This document shows positions 16,120 through 25,027 of a DNA stretch of 47,511 nucleotides, piece by piece (position 1 is the stretch's first letter; each line of letters begins with the position of its first letter). The position numbers were made by a program, and so were the translations under genes. The DNA comes from Alphaproteobacteria bacterium (lineage in GTDB: Bacteria > Pseudomonadota > Alphaproteobacteria > RS24), in assembly GCA_029253645.1 (NCBI GenBank), contig JAQWZC010000012.1, positions 1 to 47,511 of the forward strand. The letters are read 5' to 3'. Below the pieces are notes generated by a model. It was not told where the DNA came from. It saw only the letters and a program-made list of their open reading frames with translations, and ran no database searches.

Positions 16120-17750
16120 TGCATGTGGTGATGAATTTCCCCCCCGGCCTTTTGCGGGTCGCGCTGCTCGCCTTGGCGATGGGCGGATATGGCACGGCCT
16201 TCGCGCAACCCGCCAAACCGGCTCAAATGACACCGGCGGCAGAGACCGCAATTCGCGAAAACCCGAGCGCGGCGACACAAAATATCGCGGCGGCCGACCC
16301 GCAAGACCCGTTTGTGCGCGGGCTGAAGCGCTTGGACGAGCGTCTGCGCCTGCAACGCGAGGCCGAGGAATTGGCGCGCAAAGCATTGGCATTGCAACAA
16401 GGCACGGGCGTCACATCAGCCGATGGCGAGGTGGTGAGCGAGGAAGAGATTATTATTCCGGCACCGATTTCTGACCCGGATTTCTTCACCGCTTTTGCGG
16501 CGCGTAAATATCGCCTTGACGGGCTGGTGCTGTCTAAGCCGCACAGCCAGCCGGTGATTCATGTTTTGCAAGAAGTTGAAAAACCGACATCCGGCCAGCT
16601 CTTTTGGTCGGGGCGCGAACGGCGTTGGGTGTATCAGCGCAACCAGGGCGAGACCCTGTCTGCCATTGCCCGCAAGCTGGTGATGCAAGTGGATGATATG
16701 CTGGCCATGAATAATGCGCTGCGGGAAAGCCAGCTTGCCGACCCGATGCGCTTTTATGTCAGCCCGCGCGATAATGGCCCGCTTACCCATATTTTATTGC
16801 GCAGCGACACGCTGGCCAAGCTGGCAAAAATTTATGATACGGATGTGCCCCGCTTGCGCGTGCGTAATGATTTGGGCGCAGATGATAAGCTGGTTTTGGG
16901 ACGGCGTTTTCTCATTCGCGAAAAAGCCATTAATGACCGGCTGGCTCGCATGGCCGTGCCCGCACCGGTTCAAATTGATGACAGCCATTTGACCAAGGCC
17001 CGCATGCCTTATGCGCGGCTTGGACAATTTGCCGATGAGAAAAAAGCTATGCGCGGCGCGCGCGAATTTTTTGCCAAATATTATGAGCTGATGGATAGCG
17101 ATATTTCACTGCGCCGCGAAAGCGACGATAAGGTGAAGGGCAAGATGTTCTATAATATGGATATCGGGCCGTTGCGATCCGAGCGGCATGGCGAGGCTTA
17201 TTGTGCGCTGTTTCGCAAAGATGATTTGCCCTGTCTTGTGGTCAATCGCGTGCCCGGGCCGGAACGCGCGCGCAATTTTGACAGCCACGCCATCATCTCG
17301 GTCAGTCCTTATGTTTATTTTGACGGCGATGATGAGCTGGATAGCGGGCGCACGGATATGGCGCGCCTGACCAAGCTCGAATATTTTCTGACCGAAGGCC
17401 AAGTGCTTGGCAATGCGGAAGGGACGATTGCCAAAATCACCAATGACCGCATTATGCTGACCGATGCCAATGGCTATTTATTGACCCTGCCGTTTAATCG
17501 CATACCGGAAATTGATCCGGAAGAAAAACGCCGCGCCGCCGAGGCTGCGCGCCAAGCCGCGCTCGATAAGGCGGCCAAAGCCGCAGGGGCGGCGGTAGAT
17601 GCGGCGGGTAATATTGACCCGGATGTGCCCGGCGCTGAGGATACGGCTTTGGGCCAAAGGCTGATGAAGGGCGAGGCCACGCGGCGCGAAGGCTCGCAAA
17701 ACTTCATTAAGCAATTGGCCGAAAAGCCCAAAAAGATTGATGAGAAATAG
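16119..17750 (+). CDS. LysM-containing periplasmic protein in the PilP position
   Basis: A 543-residue exported protein. The signal peptide runs to about residue 30 (LLALAMGGYGTAFA); an in-frame ATG at 16131 would shorten it by 4 residues. A LysM-like peptidoglycan-binding motif (YQRNQGETLSAIARKLVMQV) lies near residues 172-215, with a second weaker one after it (LLRSDTLAKLAKIYDTDVPR). An unrecognised central domain follows. Near the C-terminus, GTIAKITNDRIMLTDANGY looks like the beta strands of PilP/GspC that bind the secretin, before an Ala/Lys-rich tail. PilP normally lacks LysM. The sequence suggests a link between peptidoglycan, the PilMNO platform and the secretin; that role is inference. 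Confidence 0.7.
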   Translation: MHVVMNFPPGLLRVALLALAMGGYGTAFAQPAKPAQMTPAAETAIRENPSAATQNIAAADPQDPFVRGLKRLDERLRLQREAEELARKALALQQGTGVTSADGEVVSEEEIIIPAPISDPDFFTAFAARKYRLDGLVLSKPHSQPVIHVLQEVEKPTSGQLFWSGRERRWVYQRNQGETLSAIARKLVMQVDDMLAMNNALRESQLADPMRFYVSPRDNGPLTHILLRSDTLAKLAKIYDTDVPRLRVRNDLGADDKLVLGRRFLIREKAINDRLARMAVPAPVQIDDSHLTKARMPYARLGQFADEKKAMRGAREFFAKYYELMDSDISLRRESDDKVKGKMFYNMDIGPLRSERHGEAYCALFRKDDLPCLVVNRVPGPERARNFDSHAIISVSPYVYFDGDDELDSGRTDMARLTKLEYFLTEGQVLGNAEGTIAKITNDRIMLTDANGYLLTLPFNRIPEIDPEEKRRAAEAARQAALDKAAKAAGAAVDAAGNIDPDVPGAEDTALGQRLMKGEATRREGSQNFIKQLAEKPKKIDEK

Positions 17751-17768
17751 GGTTAAGGGCGCGTAAGA

Positions 17769-19523
17769 ATGACGGAATACACAAAAGATGTTGCGGATCG
17801 CGTATTGCGTATTCTTCAGGCCAGCGGTCAGGTCGATGAGGCCAAAATGACCGAGATTATGGTGCAGGCGGAATCGCGTTCTTCGCGCGCGCTGGCGCTT
17901 TTAATGGAAGCCAAGCCCGACCCTGATGACCCGAGCAAGCCCCCCGCCGCCGCGGTTGAAGAAGAATTAGTGGTCAATATTTTGTCGCGCGCTTATGCCT
18001 TGCGGCGCAAAAACCTCGCCCCCCATGAGGTGGCCAAAGACGCGTTGACCTCCGTACCCAAGGATATGATTGACCGCGAGCATATTTTGCCATTTGCCCG
18101 CGAAGGGCGGTTTTTGCGGGTGGCGACAGTGGACCCGACCAAAGCCACTTTGGCTAATCAAATTAAGGCGCTGAGCAATCAAAATGTTGAGTTTTTCCTC
18201 ATCAAGCCCAGCGAGTTTGCCGCCTGTATGGGCCATGAGGATGTGCAGGCCAGCTTGGGCCAAAAAAAGCAAGAAGCCGCCGCCGCGCCGGCTGCCGAGG
18301 CTTTGCGCCCGACACCGCGCCGCCGCTCGGCCTATGATATTGATGACCCGACCGTGGTGATTAAATTTGTCGATGATATTTTGGAGCAATCGGTCACCAC
18401 CGATACCAGCGATATTCATGTGGAGCCTTATCGCGAAACGGCGCGTATCAGATTTCGCATTAATGGCGTGCTGCAAGCGCAAGACCAGTTTTCCGATTTC
18501 CTGTTTCATAATTATCTCGCTGTCATTACCCGTTTCAAAATTTTGGCCGATTGCGATATTGCCGAAAAACGCCTGCCGCAAGATGGCGCGATTACCTTTA
18601 AGGCGCCCGATGGCGAGGATGTCGATACGCGGTTTAATGTGCTGCCGGGCAAAAATGGCGAGCGCATTTGTATCCGCCTGCTGAAAGGCGACCCGTCGCT
18701 CTCGATTGAGAAAATCGGTTTCAAAGAGGCGGATTTGAAAAAACTCATCGACGCCATTACCGCGCCGCAGGGCATGGTGCTGGTCACCGGCCCGACCGGC
18801 TCGGGCAAAACCACAACGCTTTATGGCGCGCTGCAACATATTAATGACCCGGGCACTAATATTATGACCGCCGAAGACCCGGTCGAATATTATTTGGAAG
18901 GCCTCGGGCAAACCCAAGCCAATGAAAAAATCGGTCTGTCCTTCTCCTCTATTTTGCGCGCCTTTTTGCGCCAAGACCCTGAGGTGATTTTGGTTGGTGA
19001 GATTCGCGACCAAGAGACGGTGGAGATTGCCGTTAAGGCGGCGCTGACCGGTCACTTGCTGCTCTCGACCCTGCACACAAATGACGCCATTTCGACGATT
19101 TCGCGGTTGCTCAATATGGGCGTGCCAAGCTTTATGATTTCTGCCGCTTTATCGCTTGTGGTGGCGCAGCGTCTGGCGCGTAAAAATTGCCCCGATTGTT
19201 TGGTGCCAGATGATAATGCGACGCCTGCCGCGCTTGAATATATCGGCTTTAGCGCCGAAGAAGTGCAAGCCATGCAGCCGCGCAGGGGCAGTGGCTGCGC
19301 CAGTTGCGACGGCACGGGCTATAAGGGCCGACAGGGTATTTATGAAGTTTTGCGGGTGACGCCGGAGGTTGAGGCGACGATTTTGAAGCAAGCGCAAGCG
19401 CCGGAAATTCTGGAAGCGGCGCGGGTCGATAATTTTATGACCATGCAAGAAGTCGGACGCGATTACATTAAAGATGGCGTTTTATGCCTTGAAGAGTTTA
19501 CACGCGTGCTGGTGGTCAGTTAG
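17769..19523 (+). CDS. pilB: Type IV pilus extension ATPase PilB / GspE family
   Basis: A 584-residue hexameric secretion ATPase driving pilin polymerisation. The N-terminal ~150 residues form a MshEN/GspE-N domain. The core has Walker A GPTGSGKTT at 341-349, the Asp box TAEDPVEYYLEGLGQTQ, Walker B ILVGEIRDQETVEIA and the His box LLSTLHTNDAISTI. A zinc-binding module follows with CPDC (Cys474, Cys477) and CASC (Cys510, Cys513). GspE and PilB cannot be separated by this gene alone, but the downstream PilT and pilin genes favour a pilus. It starts 18 nt after the LysM gene and precedes pilC by 8 nt. Confidence 0.93.
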   Translation: MTEYTKDVADRVLRILQASGQVDEAKMTEIMVQAESRSSRALALLMEAKPDPDDPSKPPAAAVEEELVVNILSRAYALRRKNLAPHEVAKDALTSVPKDMIDREHILPFAREGRFLRVATVDPTKATLANQIKALSNQNVEFFLIKPSEFAACMGHEDVQASLGQKKQEAAAAPAAEALRPTPRRRSAYDIDDPTVVIKFVDDILEQSVTTDTSDIHVEPYRETARIRFRINGVLQAQDQFSDFLFHNYLAVITRFKILADCDIAEKRLPQDGAITFKAPDGEDVDTRFNVLPGKNGERICIRLLKGDPSLSIEKIGFKEADLKKLIDAITAPQGMVLVTGPTGSGKTTTLYGALQHINDPGTNIMTAEDPVEYYLEGLGQTQANEKIGLSFSSILRAFLRQDPEVILVGEIRDQETVEIAVKAALTGHLLLSTLHTNDAISTISRLLNMGVPSFMISAALSLVVAQRLARKNCPDCLVPDDNATPAALEYIGFSAEEVQAMQPRRGSGCASCDGTGYKGRQGIYEVLRVTPEVEATILKQAQAPEILEAARVDNFMTMQEVGRDYIKDGVLCLEEFTRVLVVS

Positions 19524-19531
19524 GTTTTGTC

Positions 19532-20764
19532 ATGACATTTTATGCGTATGCCGGTCTGCAAGGCAAAAAAAAGGTAAAGGGGCAAGTCGAAGCCAATAGC
19601 ATGGCGCGGGCGCGCTCGGCTTTGCGCCAGCAACGCATTAAGGTCAAAAAAATTAAAGAGGTGAAGGATAAAAAATCCGGTGCGCTGGATATTCAAATCA
19701 CCTGGGGCCCTTTCGGCTCGATACCGTCAAAAGAAATTTTGATGTTCACCAAAAAACTATCCACCATGATACGCGCCGGATTGCCGATTTTGGACGGGCT
19801 GGTGATGGTGGCGGGGCAGACCAAAAACCCGAATATGAAGCGCGTCACCCAGCAAATGATTTCGACCCTCAATGATGGTAAGCCGCTCTCTGCCGCTTTT
19901 CGCGAGCATGAACGCCATTTTGATAATGTCTATCGCAATATGATTGAGGCCGGTGAAGTGTCGGGCATGTTGGATAAATTCATCGACAAGCTGGTGGAAA
20001 TTCTTGAAAAGCAGCAAAAGATTAAAGCCGGTATCAAATCGGCCATGTTCTATCCGGTGACATTGATTACCGTCTCGCTGGGCATCTCGCTTTTCATGCT
20101 GACCAATGTGGTGCCTACTTTCCAGGAAATGTATGAGGGCATGGGCATTGCGCTGCCCGGCCCGACACAGGCCATTGTTGATGCCAGTGAATGGATCGCC
20201 GATATTCGCAATGTGGCCGGGGTGTTTGCGGTTATTTTCGGCACGATTACGTTTCACAGCCTGATGACCAAATATGTTCATCCCTATCGTTATTTATGGC
20301 ACATGCTTTTGCTGAAATTGCCGCTCTTCGGCGGTATTATCATGATGGCTGTGGTGGCGCGCTCATCTTTGCTGATGGCCAATCTATTTGCCGCCGGGGT
20401 CAGCGTGTTGGAAACCCTGACCGTGGCCTCCACGGTTACGTCCAATACATTATTCATGAATGCGTTTGGGCGCGTGAAACGCGACGTCATGACCGGTGCG
20501 GAATTATCGTCGCTTTTTGCCAAGGAAAAAGTCTTCCCGATTGAGCTGTCGCAGCTCATCGCGGTCGGTGAGCGCACCGGTAATATGGAAGAAATGCTGA
20601 ACTCAATTGCCAATTATTATGAAGAAGAATTCGACGCGCTGGTTGAGGGGCTTTCAACCGTTATCGAACCGGTGATGATTGTGTTTGTCGGTGGCCTTAT
20701 CGGTATGATGGTGGTGGCGCTTTATCTGCCCATCTTCTCGGCCGGTGATTTGGCCGGCGGCTAA
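19532..20764 (+). CDS. pilC: Type IV pilus inner-membrane platform protein PilC / GspF family
   Basis: A 410-residue polytopic protein that couples the PilB and PilT motors to pilin. It begins with the small PilC N-terminal domain (FYAYAGLQGKKKVKGQVEA), then two T2SSF repeats. The first starts near FTKKLSTMIRAGLPILDGL and includes YRNMIEAGEVSGMLDKFIDK; the second includes LLMANLFAAGVSVLETL and QLIAVGERTGNMEEMLNSIA. Three membrane segments are evident, the last near the C-terminus (VMIVFVGGLIGMMVVALYLP). It ends the first pilus block. Its stop overlaps the end of the convergent small Cys-protein gene by 4 nt. Confidence 0.94.
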   Translation: MTFYAYAGLQGKKKVKGQVEANSMARARSALRQQRIKVKKIKEVKDKKSGALDIQITWGPFGSIPSKEILMFTKKLSTMIRAGLPILDGLVMVAGQTKNPNMKRVTQQMISTLNDGKPLSAAFREHERHFDNVYRNMIEAGEVSGMLDKFIDKLVEILEKQQKIKAGIKSAMFYPVTLITVSLGISLFMLTNVVPTFQEMYEGMGIALPGPTQAIVDASEWIADIRNVAGVFAVIFGTITFHSLMTKYVHPYRYLWHMLLLKLPLFGGIIMMAVVARSSLLMANLFAAGVSVLETLTVASTVTSNTLFMNAFGRVKRDVMTGAELSSLFAKEKVFPIELSQLIAVGERTGNMEEMLNSIANYYEEEFDALVEGLSTVIEPVMIVFVGGLIGMMVVALYLPIFSAGDLAGG

Positions 20765-21003
20765 AAACCGCTTGCTTCATTCGGCTCGCCATCGCCGCAC
20801 CAATCATCCTCAAATGTCTTTGGCCAGCTTGTGCCGGTATCGGCTTCATCGGCCAGCATGGCCGGGGCCGGTGCTTTGCGGCGGCACAGGCCCTCCGGTG
20901 TGCGGGTCGGGCGCGCCAACATATGGGCGTCCCAAAACCGGCAATGGCGGCAATGGACAATGGGCGTCGGCGCAACAGTCGGGGCAAAATCACTCTCACT
21001 CAT
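20761..21003 (-). CDS. Small Cys-rich protein (CxxCxFW ... CRR ... WP ... WCG type)
   Basis: An 80-residue protein on the opposite strand to its neighbours. It carries the pattern CRHCRFWDAH, then GLCRRKAP, then TSWPKTFEDDWCGD. I recognise this spacing (CxxC-FW, CRRxAP, WPxT, DWCG) as recurring in small uncharacterised proteins of proteobacteria and phages, which supports a real gene. The four Cys could bind zinc or an Fe-S cluster. It lies between pilC and the MoxR gene and overlaps the pilC stop by 4 nt. No ribosome binding site is obvious at ATG 21003. Function unknown. Confidence 0.7.
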   Translation of the reverse strand: MSESDFAPTVAPTPIVHCRHCRFWDAHMLARPTRTPEGLCRRKAPAPAMLADEADTGTSWPKTFEDDWCGDGEPNEASGF

Positions 21004-21102
21004 AGGCAGAAACTGGGTTATCAGAGGAAAAAAAGCAAGTTTGATTATGGATTTTCCCTCTTTAGACTATATTGTGCGTGTCGTTTTAATTGTGAGTTGC
21101 TT

Positions 21103-22044
21103 ATGAGTGCTGCTGAAAAAAAGCCCGATGAGGGCGCGCCTGACCTGAGTTGTCTGGCCGATGTCGTATCCGCCATTTTGGTGACGGTGCGCGATAAAGA
21201 AGAGCAAGTGCGTTTGGCGCTGGCGGCCATGCTGTCGGGCGGACATTTGCTGATTGAAGATGCCCCGGGCATGGGCAAGACCAGTCTGGCGCGCGCATTG
21301 GGCCATCATTTGCAGCTCGATTGGAGCCGCCTGCAATGCACCAATGACACGACACCTTCGGATATTGTCGGGGTGAATATATTTGACCCGAAAAGCGGTG
21401 ACTTTGATTTTCGCCAAGGGCCGGTTTTCACCCAGCTTTTGCTGGCCGATGAATTAAACCGCGCGCCGTCGAAAAGCCAGTCGGCATTATTGGAGGCGAT
21501 GGCCGAGCGGCAAGTGACAGTTGACGGGGCGAGCTTCACATTGCCCGAGCCGTTTATCGTGATTGCGACGCAAAACCCGACCGAGCAAATCGGCGTCTCG
21601 CCCTTGCCGGAAAGCCAGCTTGACCGCTTTGCCGTCTCCTTCAGCCTCGGCCTGCCCTCCAATGCGGTAGAGGCGGATATTTTGCGCGATGCCGTTTCAG
21701 GCGAGGAAAATTTCGAGCAAGGCGCGCCGGTTCTCTCGGCGGGTGATTTTAATAAGCTGCGCCGTCAGTGCGCGCAGATTATTTTTAATGATGCGATTAT
21801 CGGCTATGTGCAAAATCTTGCGACGCGTCTGCGTGCGGCCAGCCTGCCCAATTTATCAGTGCGTGCGCTGATACAGATAAAGGGTTTGGCACAAGCCCAT
21901 GCCATGATTGACGGGCGCGATTATTGCCAGCCCGAGGATGTGCAGGCCGTGTTTGTGCCAGCTTTGCAGCATCGTATGGGCGGGCTTACCAATGCCGGTG
22001 GCGCATTGCTGGCAGATGTTTTGCAACAAGTGGACGTGCCTTAG
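21103..22044 (+). CDS. MoxR-family AAA+ ATPase
   Basis: A 313-residue MoxR AAA+ ATPase. Walker A is GMGKTS at residues 56-61 (EDAPGMGKTSLARALG), Walker B is LLLADELNRAPSKSQSALLE, sensor 1 is FIVIATQNPTEQIG, and the family-specific LPESQLDRFAVSFSLGLP follows. MoxR proteins act as chaperone-like factors, typically encoded beside DUF58 proteins as here. The frame is open to 20923, but ATG 21103 gives the standard N-terminus and leaves a 99 bp AT-rich gap as the promoter region. The next gene starts 12 nt after its stop. Confidence 0.92.
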   Translation: MSAAEKKPDEGAPDLSCLADVVSAILVTVRDKEEQVRLALAAMLSGGHLLIEDAPGMGKTSLARALGHHLQLDWSRLQCTNDTTPSDIVGVNIFDPKSGDFDFRQGPVFTQLLLADELNRAPSKSQSALLEAMAERQVTVDGASFTLPEPFIVIATQNPTEQIGVSPLPESQLDRFAVSFSLGLPSNAVEADILRDAVSGEENFEQGAPVLSAGDFNKLRRQCAQIIFNDAIIGYVQNLATRLRAASLPNLSVRALIQIKGLAQAHAMIDGRDYCQPEDVQAVFVPALQHRMGGLTNAGGALLADVLQQVDVP

Positions 22045-22056
22045 GGGCGGGTAAAA

Positions 22057-23058
22057 ATGGTCACCATGTCGGATGCCGCATTACATAAAGACACATTGCC
22101 CGCTCAGAAATCGCTGTCTTTTTCTGAGCGCCTGACGCAAAAACTGATCATGCGGCGGCGCAAATGGACGGGCGGCACATGGTTGATTAAGCAAAGCCAG
22201 ATTTTTATTCTGCCCAATCGTTACGGGATTTATGCCGGATTTCTGGTGCTGGCCAGTTTTGCCATGGGCTATAAAGTGCAGAATAATTTCATCCTGCTCG
22301 GGGTGATTTTTCTGTTTCTGGTATTCATGCTGTCGCTGATTGCCAGTGTGCGCAACATTCAAGGCCTGCGGGTCGATATTCATTTAGAGCCTTATTATTT
22401 TGCCGATGGCATGACGCATATTCGCTTGGCGCTGCGTAAAGACCAGCCCGCTTTTAATCTGACCTTATCCGGCCCGATGGGCGATATGCCGCTCGATTTA
22501 TCCGGCGGCGCGACCAGCATTCTCGTGCCGGTCGGGGCGTTGGCGCGCGGGGTTTATCAGGTTCCGCCATTGAAAATTCAAACGCTGTTTCCGTTTGGTA
22601 TTGCGCGGGCGTGGAGTTGGCTGCGCCCGCCCGGCGATATTGTGATGGCGCCCGCACCCGCTCAACAAGCGGCGCAGGCCTATCCGCGTGGCCATCCGGC
22701 GGCGGCGCATCAGGCGCAAGCGGCGGCGCAAAAGCGGCAGCAAAATAATTTTGCCGATGAGCTGGGTGATTTGCGCGATTATGGCCCGTCTGACCCACCG
22801 GCGCGGATTGACTGGAAGCGTTATGCGGCGACGCGCGAAACCATGGTGCGCGATCACGGGCTGGACACGCAAGGCGAGATGATATTGCGCCAACCGACGG
22901 GCGATTTGGAAACCGGCCTGTCTTATTTATCGGGCGGGTTACTGGTGGCCGAGCGCATTGGCGCGCCGGTGCGTATGCGCTTGGATGGCGCGGATTATCA
23001 GATTTATGACAAACCGGCGCGGGAGAAGGCGTTTTATGCTTTGGCGCGGACAAAATAG
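22057..23058 (+). CDS. DUF58 domain protein
   Basis: A 333-residue membrane-associated protein. Two adjacent hydrophobic helices lie near residues 55-95 (YGIYAGFLVLASFAMGYKV and FILLGVIFLFLVFMLSLIA). A beta-rich region follows, then the DUF58 signature near residues 235-270: FADELGDLRDYGPSDPPARI, then DWKRYAATRE. DUF58 proteins pair with MoxR ATPases and contain a von Willebrand A-like fold. An alternative ATG lies at 22069. The last 23 nt overlap the transglutaminase gene, so the three genes form one unit. Confidence 0.88.
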   Translation: MVTMSDAALHKDTLPAQKSLSFSERLTQKLIMRRRKWTGGTWLIKQSQIFILPNRYGIYAGFLVLASFAMGYKVQNNFILLGVIFLFLVFMLSLIASVRNIQGLRVDIHLEPYYFADGMTHIRLALRKDQPAFNLTLSGPMGDMPLDLSGGATSILVPVGALARGVYQVPPLKIQTLFPFGIARAWSWLRPPGDIVMAPAPAQQAAQAYPRGHPAAAHQAQAAAQKRQQNNFADELGDLRDYGPSDPPARIDWKRYAATRETMVRDHGLDTQGEMILRQPTGDLETGLSYLSGGLLVAERIGAPVRMRLDGADYQIYDKPAREKAFYALARTK

Positions 23059-25027
23059 GCTGGGCTTTTTGCCCGGTTCGGCAAAGGCGCAATTAACTGC
23101 GCTGCTGCTGGGTTTGGCGGCGGCGCCGGTGGCGCTGATGATGGCGCTGTTCACCGATATACGCGCCTTGTTTTTATGGCTGCTTATGTGGCCGGTCACG
23201 CTGATGCCGCGCCGCTGGTGGCGCACGGTTTTTTTGCTGGCCTTGATACCGACCATGCTGACGCTTCTGGCGCAATTGGCGCGCCCGCCGCAAGCGCCAT
23301 ATTTTATGCTGGTGGTGTTGGTCTTGTCGGTTTGCGAGCAAGTTACGGAAGACGGCCGCCCGGGGGCGTTTAACCTTATCGGGGTTATTTTTCCGGCGCT
23401 TTGCGTCATGGTGCTGTCAACCAATGTGTTTGTGTTTTTGCTGCTCTTGGTGGCGGTGATTTTTTACGCCGGTGTTTACACGCTGCGGATAAATGACATG
23501 CCGCTATCGGGTCTGCGGATTCGCTTATTGCCGATTGTGCTGGCCTTATCGGGCTCTTTATTCTTCGCCATTGCCGCTTTTCTTCTCATGCCGCGCATTA
23601 ATCCGGCGGCGATTCCCGGTCTGGTTGCGCCGCAAGCCTCGAGCGGGGTGGGCGACCGGCTTGATATGGGGCGATTTTCCGACGTGATATTGAACGGCGA
23701 TGATGCGTTTCGCGCTTTTGTTGAAAAGCCGCTGCCGCAAAAGGATTTATATTGGCGGGTGCATGTGCTGGGACTGATGGATGGCGCAAGCTGGACGCGT
23801 GACCCGCGCCGTGACGCGCAAATCGGGGCGCTGGCTTTTGATAAAACCGTCGGGCCGGTTGATAAGACCGTGCGCTATGCCATTCGCCATGCCCGCCAAG
23901 CGCCGGATTGGCATCCGGTTTTGGGCATCGCGCTGGCGGCGCGCATTGATGATAATGCGCGGCTCAATCGCTATGGCGAATATGTCAAACGCACGCCCAA
24001 TAGTGTGCTTGACCAGCAAGTGCTGGTGACTTCAAGTCTTGATGACCCGTATCGCGCCAGCGTGCCGACGGGTTTACAAATTTCAGGACAGCCCAAATTG
24101 GCGGCTTGGGCGCGAGAGAATTTTGCGCAAGCCGGAACGCGCCAAAAATTTATCGACCGACTTTTGCTGCATTTCGCATCCGGTGATTATCAATATACAT
24201 TGCGGCCCGACACGCTGCGCGGTGCGCCGTCAGGGCGTTTGGACCGGTTCTTTTTCGATACGAAAAACGGCTATTGCAGCCATTATGCTATGGCCATGGC
24301 GACGGCTTTGCGCGCCGCGGGCATCCCCGCCCATGTGGTGGTCGGCTATCATGGCGGCGAGTGGAACGGCTTTGGACAATATTATCGCATCCGCCAATCT
24401 GACGCCCATGCTTGGGTTGAAGCGGAGGTCAGGCCGGGTGAATGGCTGCGCCTAGACCCGACGCAAGTTGTGCCCAGTGCGGCAAGCCGCTTTCGGGCGC
24501 GGCAATTTGAGGCGCGCAATATTGAGACATTGGCCGGTTGGCGCGGTGTCATGGGGCGCAGCTTGCAGCGCGTTGACGCTTTTGTCGTGCGGTTGAACAG
24601 CGATATTGTGCTGTATGATGAGCAGGCGCGGCGCGAATTATTATCCGGCACAGTGCTGGGGCGGCTGGTTTCTTTTGTCAGCTTTTGGCTCTTGGCCAGT
24701 CTGGCTTTTATTGTGCCGCTGTTTTTATGGCGCTGGTGGGTGCGGCGCGACCCGATGCTGCGCTTGGACCAAGAATTTTTGGCTTTGGCACGCAAAGACG
24801 GGCTGGCGCGCGCCTCTTATGAAGGGCGCATGAATTTTGCGCGGCGATGGGCTGAGGAAATGCCCGTCTTGGCTGAGCCGGTGGCGCAATTTGCCGAGCT
24901 TTTTTGCCGCCTGACCTATGGGGCGTCTCATGATGCGGATAGGGATATGGCGCGGCGGGAATTAAAAAACCGCCTCACGCTTATTAAAAAATTGCGCCGT
25001 AATATGACGCTAAAGCGTAAAGGTTAA
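23036..25027 (+). CDS. TgpA-like transmembrane transglutaminase-family protein (DUF3488)
   Basis: A 663-residue inner-membrane protein. About six helices occupy the first ~190 residues, then a periplasmic region with a transglutaminase-like core whose triad is visible: Cys414 in NGYCSHYAMAMATALR, His458 in SDAHAWVEAEV and Asp474 in LRLDPTQ. A final helix near residue 550 (LVSFVSFWLLASLAFIVPLF) leads to a cytoplasmic tail. ATG 23036 is chosen because GGAGAAGG lies just upstream and it overlaps the DUF58 gene. MoxR-DUF58-TgpA clusters are common in proteobacteria; TgpA is essential in Pseudomonas aeruginosa, with its substrate unclear. The 3' end overlaps the convergent gene by 18 nt. Confidence 0.88.
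   Translation: MLWRGQNRLGFLPGSAKAQLTALLLGLAAAPVALMMALFTDIRALFLWLLMWPVTLMPRRWWRTVFLLALIPTMLTLLAQLARPPQAPYFMLVVLVLSVCEQVTEDGRPGAFNLIGVIFPALCVMVLSTNVFVFLLLLVAVIFYAGVYTLRINDMPLSGLRIRLLPIVLALSGSLFFAIAAFLLMPRINPAAIPGLVAPQASSGVGDRLDMGRFSDVILNGDDAFRAFVEKPLPQKDLYWRVHVLGLMDGASWTRDPRRDAQIGALAFDKTVGPVDKTVRYAIRHARQAPDWHPVLGIALAARIDDNARLNRYGEYVKRTPNSVLDQQVLVTSSLDDPYRASVPTGLQISGQPKLAAWARENFAQAGTRQKFIDRLLLHFASGDYQYTLRPDTLRGAPSGRLDRFFFDTKNGYCSHYAMAMATALRAAGIPAHVVVGYHGGEWNGFGQYYRIRQSDAHAWVEAEVRPGEWLRLDPTQVVPSAASRFRARQFEARNIETLAGWRGVMGRSLQRVDAFVVRLNSDIVLYDEQARRELLSGTVLGRLVSFVSFWLLASLAFIVPLFLWRWWVRRDPMLRLDQEFLALARKDGLARASYEGRMNFARRWAEEMPVLAEPVAQFAELFCRLTYGASHDADRDMARRELKNRLTLIKKLRRNMTLKRKG

Noticed and set aside
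17967-19076. A 369-codon open frame antisense to pilB
   Set aside because: The pilB frame contains all catalytic motifs. The antisense translation is His/Arg/Gln-rich and shows no domain, as expected of a mirror frame in GC-biased coding DNA.
17769-20764. Type II secretion system instead of a pilus
   Set aside because: PilB/PilC alone fit both, but PilT, a typical major pilin, PilV/PilW/PilX-like minor pilins and a PglL-like enzyme in the same region favour a retractile pilus; no gspG/H/I/J/K set is seen.
20761-25027. Mobile island splitting the pilus cluster
   Set aside because: No integrase, transposase, tRNA, direct repeat or obvious base-composition change was seen at either edge.
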